DNA of 64,000 bases from Actinoplanes campanulatus (GTDB taxonomy: Bacteria > Actinomycetota > Actinomycetes > Mycobacteriales > Micromonosporaceae): assembly GCF_014647795.1 (NCBI RefSeq), contig NZ_BMPW01000037.1, forward strand, positions 18,002 to 82,001, given 5' to 3'. This document shows, one piece after another, positions 51,601-61,100 of the stretch. Position numbers and translations under genes: made by a program. Under the pieces are notes generated by a model that had not been told where the DNA came from, did not search any database, and was given only the letters and a program-made list of their open reading frames with translations. The stretch's first letter is position 1; every line of letters begins with the position of its first letter.

Positions 51601-52114
51601 GGTGGCGGACGGGGTGGGCCTGTCGTCGGGTGAGGTGCGGTCCTGGCTGGGCGGCCGGCTTCCGGCGTACATGGTTCCTCGCTTGTTCGTGTTCTTGGAC
51701 GCCTTGCCGTTGACGCCGCGGGCGAAGGTCGATCGCCGCGCGCTGCCGGATCCGGAGCTGGTACGGGCGGATGTGGGGCAGGAGTACGTGGCGCCGGTGG
51801 GTCCGGTCGAGGAGCTGCTGGCGGAGATCTGGTGCCGGGTACTGCGTGTCGACCGGGTCGGCCGGCACGACAACTTCTTCGACCTCGGCGGCGACTCCAT
51901 CCGCAACATTCAGCTGGTGGGGCACGCCCGCGCCAACGGACTCACCGTCGGCCTGCAGGACCTGCACCGGCATCCCACCGTGGCGAGCCTGGCCGAGGTC
52001 GTCCAGCCTCGCGGGTCCGTCCCGAAACGGGCGAAGACGTCGGCGTTCGATCTGCTCTCCGACTGCGACCGGGAGCGGTTGTCCGCGCGCGGGCCGGCCG
52101 GGGACGCGCGGTGA
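45602..52114 (+). CDS. Two-module NRPS, C-A-T-C-A-T
   Basis: The 2170-residue enzyme has domain order C (1-445, HHIAFDGWS at about 152), A (460-965, A3 FTSGSTGRPK at about 618), T (Ser about 1019 in DLGGDSIRS), C (1085-1540, EHHAIFDGWS at about 1220), A (1550-2045) and T (Ser about 2099). No epimerase or thioesterase is present, so it passes its chain to the next protein. The first A pocket reads D F W S V G M V H, close to the threonine code. The second reads D N F H L G C T F, which I cannot assign. The presence of a condensation domain at the very start suggests that the first residue is acylated or joined to a carrier-bound starter, perhaps from the free PCP. The stop overlaps the next start (GTGA). 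Confidence 0.9.
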   Translation: MGSLHASAAAALRPRTAQRGPLSHGQQRLWFLDRWLAGRPVFNMPVTLRLTGPLDAGRLIGAVQAVAARHDVLFTVFEEGPGGPRQRVMDSRDLPCPVTDLAELGESAARARAEQLAEQDARRPFDLAAGPMVRARLFRLAAGTHWLQLTFHHIAFDGWSFGVFQTQLIAAYRAGAAPGEPLAVQYADYALWQRETLTGEATDRALQAWTRALAGAPDVLDLGADRPRPGELSYRGRTERFALPGIPVVALEKFAAGEGVTPYVVLLAAFQALVARHAGSDDIVLGSPTAGRGPAALDEMVGFFADSLVIRTSLDGDPTFRELVTRTRAGVLDALSRSRMPFDLAVNHLRPARDLSFSPVVQVVFGLHEEDAAEVLGDGVGIERADIDTGTAKYDLTWSVYRGANGLRLDVEYATDLFDAATVRTLVSHWETLLRGVVADPDVPLSRIELVSEDEAQRLWRWSGEERPAPAGTVHDLVARSAAAWPDAVAITGAGETLTYAELERRGTALARRLRAMGVGRESCVGVCMTRSPEMVVACLAILRAGGVYVPLDTAFPADRMAFMLREVGAEIVLIHPPTAGVVPDGPWRVADVGEAEDESPDTEAALPEVGPGNGCYVIFTSGSTGRPKGTTVTHGNVLGLLTGVRERLPFGPDDVWTFFHSLAFDFSVWEIWGALTTGGRLVVVPYDVSRDADAFHRLVRGERVTILSQTPSAFRQFETADDQAGGELSLRAVVFGGEALHRPSVRRWAARHGYGAPLLVNMYGITETTVHVTYVALAEDDLGRDLTPIGQPLPGVVAQVLDAYGRPCPAGVTGEIHVGGAGLTRGYTGRPGLTAERFVPDHLTGRPGRRLYRTGDLGRWNARGGLEYAGRADSQVKVRGYRIETGEIEAVLGQHPRLLEAAVIARGDTDGHVDLAGYLVADGAAPSPDELRAWLRRRVPDYMVPRHFVVLDALPLTPQGKVDRRALPAPEAVRPELAQEYVPPRGPFEELLAEIWGEVLAVDRVGRHDNFFDLGGDSIRSIGVLGRARGSGLAFALQDLFRSPTPAGLAALVRTTAPAAAAPEREPFAMLTEPDRALLPDGVEDAYPMAELQVGMVYEMELNPERRAYHNLDGLRIVGPFDEERFREATARVVARHPILRTAFDLSGFSEPMQLVYRTAEMPFTVVDLRHLDEAARDEALDEYVLAERRRPFDHSRPLLLRFALHRLTDESFQWTLTEHHAIFDGWSLHSTISEIAEVYQRLLAGEDPVLTPPDSAYRDFIAAERETLASEESRRFWLERVGDRPDCRLPRRPSDRPERLSGRAQPHEWRAHYPEQGYGAVETLLPEDLCDGLRDLARQCAVPLKAVLLAAHLKVMSLVTGVSDLLVGLTANGRLEEEGGAEVRGMFLNTVPFRIALPDGSWRELIRAVFETERELLPHRRYPLGALQREVGGDPLFEVNFVHNHFHVLDRAFGPGLMRIEDGKIDSFATDRVEPTNFPLNVGMVRNPYSNRLLFGMDYHTDVLTRDQVLLYRDYYLRAMTEMVADPAAAHRSVSLLGDDERALLESWNSTTADVPPAPVHRMVEARAAAAPDAVAVESGGTALTYGELNARANRAARRLRDLGVGPDVPVALCMDRSLATITCLLAVLKAGGVYVPIEPDYPAERMEYMLREAGAPIVLADARAADRVPAGPWWVRTVDNSLWDEGDDGNLPGGAGPDNGCYVIFTSGSTGQPKGVVTRHRNVTELLHGGEFLRLAAADTLIQLAPLSFDNSTFEVWAPLVGGARLVLAPAERYGPAEIAEWVAAAGVTVLHATASLFALLVDHEPATFDGLRRFLTGSETVSPGHLVRILDRCPDLEVVNCWGPTETTTFSVCGVFRRGTVPAGALPLGSPLVNTQVWVLDEAGMPAPVGTPGELYVSGPCLARGYLGRPGLTAERFLPHPFRAGERLYRTGDRGRWSVDGLVEFLGRTDHMVKVRGYRVELGEVEAALREHPGIRECVVVTRPDGAAGVDLVGYLVADGVGLSSGEVRSWLGGRLPAYMVPRLFVFLDALPLTPRAKVDRRALPDPELVRADVGQEYVAPVGPVEELLAEIWCRVLRVDRVGRHDNFFDLGGDSIRNIQLVGHARANGLTVGLQDLHRHPTVASLAEVVQPRGSVPKRAKTSAFDLLSDCDRERLSARGPAGDAR
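51059..51525 (+). repeat. A-domain repeat, copy 1a
   Basis: This part of the second A domain of the first NRPS is nearly identical in DNA to 54300-54766. It includes perfect stretches of well over 100 bases around the A5 motif and again around A7-A8. Third-codon positions match too, so this is recent duplication or gene conversion, not mere protein conservation. Confidence 0.8.
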
Positions 52115-55100
52115 CGGAGGTGATGCAGCGCCGGGAGGCGGCCGGCGGGATCGAGGACGCCTACCCGATGTCGGCGCTCCAGGTCGGCATGGTCTACGAG
52201 ATGGAGCGCGACCCCGAACAGCTGCCCTACCACAACGTCCACACCCTCCGAATCCCCGAACGGTTCGACGAACATCGGTTTCGGCGGGCGGTGGCACATG
52301 CCGTGGCCCGCCACCCGATCCTGCGCACCTCGTTCGCGCTCGTCGGGTTCAGCGAGCCGATGCAACTGGTGTACGACGTGGCCGAGGTCCCGATCACGGT
52401 GGCGGACCTGCGGGCGGCGGACGAGAGCACGACCCGGGCGGCGCTGACGTCCTACCTGGACAGCGAACGGCGGACGCCGCTGGACGTGACGACGGCGCCC
52501 CTGTGCCGGATGGGCGTGCACGTGCTGGCCGGCGACGCCTTCCAATGGACCCTCACCGAGCACCACGCCATCCTCGACGGCTGGAGCCTGGCCTCGGTCG
52601 TCGCCGAGATCACCGACGGCTACCGGCGGCTCCTCGCGGGGCAGGAGCCGCAGGCGGCGCCGCTGCGCTCCACCTACCGGGACTTCATCGCCGCCGAGCG
52701 GGAGGCCCTGGAGTCACCGGAGAGCCGCGAGTTCTGGCAGGAACGGCTGGACGAGCGGCCCGACAGCCGCCTGCCACGCTGGCCGGGCGACCGCCCCGCC
52801 ATGCCGGCCACCGAGCCGGTCCGGGGAGAGCGCCACCGTCCCGGCTCGCTGATCAGCCCGCTGCCGGCCGACCTGGCTCCCCGGCTGCGCGACCTGGCCC
52901 GCCGCTGCCGGGTGCCGCTCAAGTCGGTGCTGCTGGCCGCGCACATGAAGGTGATGAGCCTGGTCACCGGCTCCGCCGACGTCGTCGCGGGCCTCACCGC
53001 GAACGGGCGGCTGGAGGAGGAGGGCGGCGCCGACGTGTGCGGCCTCTTCGTCAACACCGTACCGTTCCGGTTGGAGCTGCCCGATGGCACCTGGCGTGAC
53101 CTGATCGGGGCGGTCTTCGACGCGGAGAGCGCACTGCTGCCGCACCAGCGCTACCCGATGGCCGCGCTCCAGCGGGAGCTGGGCGGCGCGCCACTGGTCG
53201 AGACCAACTTCGTCTACACCGACTTCCAGCAGATCCCCGCCACGGCGGCGGAGGACGGGGAAAACCTCACCGACCTATCCCGTACGCACTTCGCCCTCGT
53301 CGTCGCCTTCGGCCGGGAACCGGGAACCGGGGGGCTGAACCTGGAGATGGAGTACGACGCACGGGCGTTCCCGGCCGCTCAGATCGCCGTCCTGCGCGAC
53401 CACTACGTACGCGTGATGACCGCGATGACGGCGGATCCGGCCGCGGGGCACCGATGGGTGCCTCTGCTCGGCGACGGCGAGCGGGCGCTGCTGGAGTCCT
53501 GGAACTCGCGGACCGCCGACGTGCCGCCGGACCCCGTGCACCGGCTCGTGGAACGGCGTGCCGCACAGGCGCCGGACGCGGTGGCGCTCGTGACGCAGGC
53601 CGGGTCGCTGACGTACGGCGAGCTGAACGCGAGGGCCAACCGGATGGCCCGGCGGCTCCGGGCCCTCGGCGTCCGCACCGGCACCGCGGTCGGCGTCGGC
53701 GTCCGCCGTTCGGTCGCGATGGTGACCAGCTGGCTGGCCGTGCTCAAGGCCGGCGGCATGTACGTGCCACTCGACCCCGACCTCCCGGCCGACCGCCTGC
53801 GGTTCATGCTCACCCGGGCCGGGGCCCCGCTCGTCCTCACCGCGGGCGACGCCGTTCCCGAGGGCCCCTGGCAGCAGCTCACGGCCGGCGAGGACCTGTG
53901 GACGGACGGCGACGGCGACGACCTCCCGGGCGGCGCCGGCCCGGACGACGGCTGCTACGTGATCTTCACGTCGGGTTCGACCGGCCAGCCGAAAGGCGTG
54001 GTGACCCGGCACCGCAACGTCACCGAGCTGCTGCACGGCGGCGACGCCATGACCGTGCCGGCCGGCGACACCCTGCTCCAGATCGCCCCCGCCTCGTTCG
54101 ACGTGTCCACCTTCGAGGTGTGGGCGCCGCTCGTCGGCGGCGGGCGACTGGCGCTGCCGCCGGCGGTGCGGTTCGGGCCGGCGGAGATCACCGAATGGGT
54201 CGCCCGCTTCGACGTGACCGTGCTGCACGCGACCGCTTCCCTGTTCGCGTTGCTGGTCGACCACGAGCCGGGAATGTTCGACCGTCTGCGCCGCCTCCTG
54301 ACCGGCAGCGAGACCGTCTCCCCGGGTCACGTGGTGCGGATTCTGGATCGTTGCCCGGATCTGGAGGTGGTCAACTGCTGGGGGCCGACGGAGACGACGA
54401 CGTTCTCGGTGTGCGGTGTGTTCCGGCGTGGCACGGTGCCGGCGGGTGCGCTGCCGCTGGGGCTGCCATTGGCCAACACCCAGGTGTGGGTCCTCGACGA
54501 GGCCGGCATGCCCGCGCCGGTGGGCTCCCCGGGCGAGTTGTACGTGTCCGGCCCCTGCCTGGCACGCGGATACCTCGAACCGGGAATGACCGCCGAGCGA
54601 TTCCTGCCGCATCCGTTCCGGGCGGGGGAACGCCTCTACCGGACCGGGGACCGGGGCCGGTGGTCGGTGGACGGGCTGGTGGAGTTCCTGGGCCGGACCG
54701 ATCACATGGTCAAGGTGCGCGGCTACCGGGTCGAACTGGGCGAGGTCGAGGCCGCCCTGCGCGGGCACCCGGAGGTGCGGGAATGTGTGGTGGTCGCCGC
54801 ACGCGGAGACCTGGCGGCCTACCTGGTGGCCGACGGCGAGACTCTGTCGTCGGGTGAGGTGCGGTCCTGGCTGGGCGGCCGGCTTCCGGCGTACATGGTT
54901 CCCCGCTCGTTCGTCTTTCTGGACGCTCTGCCGTTGACGCCACGGGCGAAGGTCGATCGCCGCGCGCTGCCGGATCCGGAGTCGGCGCGGGCGGAGGTGG
55001 CGCGGGAGTACGTGGCGCCGGCCGGTCCGGTGGAGGAACTGCTGGCGGAGATCTGGTGCCGGGTGCTGGGCGTGGACCGGGTCGGCCGGCACGACAACTT

Positions 55101-58100
55101 CTTCGACCTCGGCGGCGACTCCATCCGCAGCATCCAGGTCCTGGGACTGGTCAGGGAGGCGGGACTGACCGCCGGCATGGCGGCCCTGCTGGCCGATCCG
55201 ACGCCCGCCGGCTTCGCCGCCGCCCTGGGACAGAGCACGGCGGAAACCCGGTCCACGGCCTTCTCGCTCGTCACCGAGGACGACCGCAAACTGCTGCCGG
55301 ACGGCCTGGAGGACGCGTACCCGATGTCGGAGCTCCAGGCCGGCATGGTGTACGAGATGGAGCGCGACCCCGGCCGCAGCCCCTACCACAACGTGCACAC
55401 CATGCGGCTGACCGGATCGATTGACGAAGCGTGCTTCCGCGACGCGCTCGCCCGGGTGACCGCCCGGCACCCCGTCCTGCGTACGTCCTTCGCGATGAGC
55501 CGCTTCAGCGAGCCCCTGCAACTGGTGCACCCCACCGCCGAGATCCCGTTCATCGTCCACGACCTGCGCGGCGAGCCGGCGGACCGGCAGCGGGCCGTCA
55601 TCGACGAACATCTCCGTACGCAGCGCGGCACCCCGCTGGACCCGACCGTGGCCCCACTGTGCCGGATGGCCGTCCACCTCCTGTCCGACACGACCTTCCA
55701 GTGGACGGTCACCGAACACCACGCCATCCTCGACGGCTGGAGCCTGACCTCCACGCTCTCCGAGATCACCACCCTCCACGAGGAACTCCTCGCCGGGCGC
55801 GACCCGGGCGACACCCCGCCGCGATCGCTCTACCGGGACTTCATCGCGGCCGAACGCGAGGCGCTGCGCACGCCGGCCACCCGCGACTACTGGCGCGACC
55901 GCCTGACCGGCAGCGACGGGAGCCCGCTGCCCCGCTGGTCGGCCGACGCAGACGAGCCGCTGGGCGACACGCTGCCGGGTGAGCGCCACGACCGGGACGA
56001 GGCCCTGGGCCACGGCTCGCTCGTCACCCCGCTCGGCGACGACCTGCGGGCCGACATCGAGGAGTTCGCGCGCCGCGCCGGCGTCCCGGTCAAGACCGCG
56101 GTGCTCGCCGCCCATCTGCGCGTGGTCGCCGCGGTCACCGGCGGCCGGGACGTCACGATCGGCCTCTCCTCGCACGGGCGCCTGGAGGAGGCGGACGGCG
56201 CCGAGGTGTGCGGCCTGTTCCTCAACACCCTGCCGTTCCGCGTCGCGCTCCCGGACGGAACCTGGCGGGACCTGGCCCGAGCCGTCCTCGACGCCGAGCA
56301 CGAGGTCATGCCGCACCGCCGCTACCCGATGGCGGCGCTGCAGCGGGAACTCGGCCGAACGTCACTGTTCGAGGCGGGCTTCGTCTACAACGACTTCCAC
56401 CGCTTCGGGCGCCTGGCCGACGGCGCCGGCGGGTGGCGCTTCGACGCCGCCGGCCAGGGCCCGTCCGGCTCCTCCCGCACCAGCCTCCCGCTGCTCGTCT
56501 CGGTGAGCCGGGAAGCCGGGGCCGACGGGCTGCGCCTCGAACTCGAATACGACACCCGCAAGCTCACCGGCGACCAGGTGACGCTTCTGCGCGACTATCA
56601 CGTGCGCTGCCTCCGGGCGATGACCGCCGCCCCGTCGTCACGGCACACCACCGTCACCCTCGCCTCCGGACGGGAAGCCCGGCAGGTTTCGGCCTGGTCG
56701 CGGCCGGGGCTGCCCGTCCCGGGCGCGACGACCGTGCCCGAGCTGGTGGCGGCCGCGACCCGGGCGTGGCCGGATGCGGTGGCTCTGACCTGCGGCGATA
56801 CCTCCCTGACGTACCGGGAGCTGGACGAGCGCGCCGACCGTCTGGCACAACGCCTGCGCCACCTGGGCGTCGGCCCCGAGGTGTGCGTCGGCGTCTGCGT
56901 GGAGCGGTCCTGGGAGACCGTTGTCGCGTGCCTGGCCGTGTTGCGGGCCGGCGGAGTCTACCTGCCCCTGGACACGGCGTTCCCGGCCGAGCGGATGGAA
57001 CTCATGCTGCGCGACGTCGCGGCGCCGCTGGTCGTGGTGCACGCCGCCACCGCTTCCCGGGTGCCGGGCGGCCCCTGGGCGCGGGTCGACCTCGGCGACG
57101 ACGCGACGGATCCCGGCGACTCCGGCCTCCCGGCGGTCGATCCGGACGCCGGCTGCTACGTGATCTTCACGTCCGGGTCGACCGGCCGCCCGAAGGGGAC
57201 GACCGTGACCCACCGCAACGTGGCGCGGCTCATCCACGGCGTACGCGAGCACCTGCCGTTCGGCACCGGCGACGTGTGGTCGCTGTTCCACAGCTTCGCG
57301 TTCGACTTCTCGGTGTGGGAACTGTGGGGCGCGCTCACCACCGGCGGCCGCGTCGTGGTGGTGCCGCACGCCGTGAGCCGCGACGCCGACGCGTTCCACC
57401 GGCTCGTACGCGACGAACGGGTGACCATTCTCAGCCAGACGCCGTCCGCCTTCCGCCAGTTCGAGACCGCGGACGAGCGGGCCGGAGGCGACCTAGCGCT
57501 GCGGGCGGTGGTGTTCGGCGGCGAGGCCCTGCACCGGCCGTCGGTGCGCCGCTGGGCGTACCGGCACGGCTACGCGTCACCGCTGCTGGTGAACATGTAC
57601 GGCATCACCGAGACCACCGTCCACGTCACGTACCTGGAGCTCGACGCCGGCCACGTCGAAGGGACCGTGAGCCGGATCGGCCGGCCCCTGCCGGACCTCG
57701 GCGCGCACGTGCTGGACCGCGACGGCGTGCCCTGCCCGATCGGCGTCACCGGCGAGCTGCACATCTCCGGCGCCGGACTGGCCCGCGCCTACGTCGGCCG
57801 CCCGGCGCTGACCGCCGAGCGGTTCGTGCCCGACCACCTGTCCGGAACCCCCGGCGCACGCCTCTACCGCAGCGGTGATCTGGCCCGGTGGAACCCGCGG
57901 GGCAGCCTGGAATACCTCGGGCGGGCCGACACCCAGGTCAAGATTCGCGGATACCGGATCGAGACCGGTGAGATCGAGAACGCGCTCGCCACCCACCCCC
58001 GGCTCCTCGAGGCCGCCGTCGTCGCGCACACCGATCCGGAGGGCCGGACCGAGCTGGTCGCCCACCTCGTGCCGGACCCGGCCGGGCCGGGCGCGCCGAC

Positions 58101-61100
58101 CGCCGACGAACTGCGGGCCTGGCTCGGCCGCGGCCTGCCGGACTACATGATCCCGCGCCATTTCCTCGCCCACACCGCGCTTCCGCTGACTCCGCAGGGC
58201 AAGGTCGACCGGCGTGCGCTGCCGGAGCCGGGCACCGACCGGCCGGCGCTGGAGCAGCGGTACGTACCGCCCAGCGGCGACGTCGAGGAGATCCTGGCCG
58301 GCATCTGGCGCCAGGTGCTGGGCATCGACCGGGTGGGCCGGCACGACAACTTCTTCGCCCTCGGCGGCGACTCCATCCGCAGCATCCAGATCGTCGGCCG
58401 GGCCCGGGACGCCGGGCTCACCCTGGAACTCCAGCAGGTCCTCGACGCGCCGACGCTGGCCGAGCAGGCCGCGGCCCTGGACCGGACCACGCGCCCCGAG
58501 GCGCCGGCGACCCAGCCGTTCTCCCTGGTCTCCCCGGACGATCGCGCGCTGCTGCCGACCGGGCTGGCCGACGCCTATCCGATGGCACAGCTGCAGGTCG
58601 GCATGGTCTTCGAGATGGAGCGCGACCGGGCACGCAATCCTTACCACAACGTCGAGACGATGCGCCTGGCCGGCCGCTTCGACGAGGCGTGCTTCCGGGA
58701 GGCGGTCGACCGCGTGGTGGCCCGGCACCCGGTGCTGCGTACCTCGTTCGACCTGGCCGGGTTCAGCGAGCCGATGCAGTTGGTGCGCAGCGCCGTCGAG
58801 GTGCCCCTCACCGTCGTCGACATCCGCGGCGGCACCACCACACCACTGCGCGACTACGTCCGCGACCAGCAGCACGCACGGTTCGACCTGTCCGCGGCGC
58901 CGCTGTTCCGGATGGCCGTGCACGTGCTGTCCGACCACGCGTTCCAGTGGACCATCACCGAACACCACGCCATCCTGGACGGCTGGAGCATGGTCTCCAC
59001 CATCTCGGAGATCACCGGCCTGTACCGCCGGCTGCTCGCCGGTGACCAGCCGGCGACCGAGCCCCTCCGCTCGCTCTACCGGGACTTCGTCGCCGCCGAA
59101 CGGGCGGCCGTCAGCTCGCCGGAGATCGCGGCATTCTGGCGGGACCGCCTCGCCACGGCCCCCGGCGGGCGGATGCCCCGATGGTCCGGCGGCCCCGCCC
59201 TCGCCGTACGCCCGGAGGAACGACACGACCGCGACGACGCCGCTGGCCACGCAACCCTGACCACCCCGATCTCCGCCGAACTGCTGGCGGCGCTGGAGAA
59301 GTTCGCCCGCCGTACCGGGGCGCCCCTCAAGACGGTCGTGCTCGCCGCCCACCTCAAGGTGGTCGGCCTGATCACCGGCTCGACCGATGTACTCATCGGC
59401 ATGACGGCCAACGGGCGCCTGGAGGAGCCCGACGGCGCCGAGGCGCGCGGGCTCTTCCTCAACACGGTGCCTTTGCGGGTACGGCTGCCGGAGGGCAGCT
59501 GGCAGGACCTCGTACGCGGCGTCCTGCGCGCCGAGCGCGACCTGCTGCCCCACCGTCGCTACCCGATGGCCCTGCTGCAGCGGGAGTTCGGCGGCGACGC
59601 GCCGCTGGTCGAGACCAACTTCACCTACAACAACTTCCACCGCATCGCGCGGCTCACCGTGGACGGCACGCTCGACCGGGACGGGACCGAGGTGCAGCCC
59701 GGCGTGGCGCGCACCAACTTCCCGCTGGACGTGACCGTCAGCCACGACCTCGACGCCGGCGGGCTCCTCCTGGAGATCGGCTACTCCCTCCAGGACCTCA
59801 CCGACGGCCAGGTCGGACAGCTTCGCGACCTTCACCTGCGGGCCCTGGACGCGATGGCACACAACGGCGAGACCCACCACCGGGCGTCATCCCTGCTCGA
59901 CGCCGAGCAGACGCGCCTGGTCACCGCGTGGCAGGGCACGAACGCGCCCGAGGCCACCACCCCCGTGCACGAGCTGCTTCGGGAGCGCGCCGAACGGTGG
60001 CCGGACCTGGTCGCGGTGGAGGCGGACGGGGAGTGTTTGACGTTCGCCGGGCTCGATGCGCGCAGTGAGGCGGTGGCGCGGCGTCTGGCGGCGGCCGGTG
60101 TGGGTCGTGGTGATGTGGTGGGACTGCACCTGCGTCCGGGTGTGGATGCGGTGGTGGCGGTGTGGGCGGTGTGGAAGGCGGGTGCCGCGTTCCTGCCGCT
60201 GGACCCGGATCTGCCGTCGATGCGGCTGGCCGCGATGGTGCAGGACGCGGGGCCCGTTCTGGTGGTGTCGCGGGAGCCGTGTGCCTGGCCGTCGGTGTCG
60301 CCCGACGGGGACGCCGACGCGGTCCTTCCCCGGGTGGGCGCGCGGGACTTGGCGTACGTGATGTTCACGTCCGGCTCGACCGGCCGCCCCAAGGGTGTGA
60401 TGGTCGAGCACGGCGGCCTCGCCAACTTCGCGGAATGCCTGCTGCTGCCGCGCCTGCGGATCGGCGGCGTCGCGACCGGCGAGAACGTCCGGGTCCTGAC
60501 CGGGTCGTCGGCGTTCATCTCGGACTTCTTCCTGGAGCAGATCCTGCCGCTGCTGGACGGGCACCGGTTGGTGGTGGTGTCGGGCGCTGAGGGTCGTGAT
60601 CCGCGGCAGTTGGTGGCGTGGGCGCAGGATCCGGAGCGGGCGGTCCAGGTCGTCGGTGCCACCACGTCGCAGGTGCAGCTGATGGTGGAGGCGGGGTTGC
60701 TGGACGCCCCGTACCCGCCGCGGCTGATCGCGATCGGTGGCGAGGCGTGCCCGCCGGATCTGTGGCAGACCCTGCGATCCCGTACGGGCGTGGCGGCCCA
60801 CAACACGTACGGGCCGGCCGAGGCGGCGGTCGACGCGACCATGGCGGACATCGGCGCGCACGCGTCCCCCCTGATCGGCCGGCCCTATGGGAACGTCCGC
60901 GTCCACCTGGTGGACGAGTCGCTCGATCTGGTGCCGCCGGGTTCGGTGGGGGAGATCGTGATCGGTGGCCCCGGTGTGGGCCGTGGTTATGCGCGGCGGC
61001 CGGGGGCGACGGCGGCGGTGTTCGTGCCGGATCCGTTCGGTGAGCCTGGCGGCCGTCTGTACCGGACCGGTGACCTGGGCCGGTACACAGCGGACGGCCA

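Noticed and set aside
51700-51740. A10 motif with Ala before the catalytic Lys (PRAKVDRR)
   Set aside because: The lysine itself is present and the same variant occurs in module 1 of the second NRPS, so it is a lineage feature, not damage.
45635-59880. Long minus-strand frames opposite the NRPS genes (for example 45635-48340, 48383-52297, 53275-56316)
   Set aside because: They mirror the NRPS reading frame and contain no recognisable motifs; their internal repeats only reflect the repeated A and C domains.
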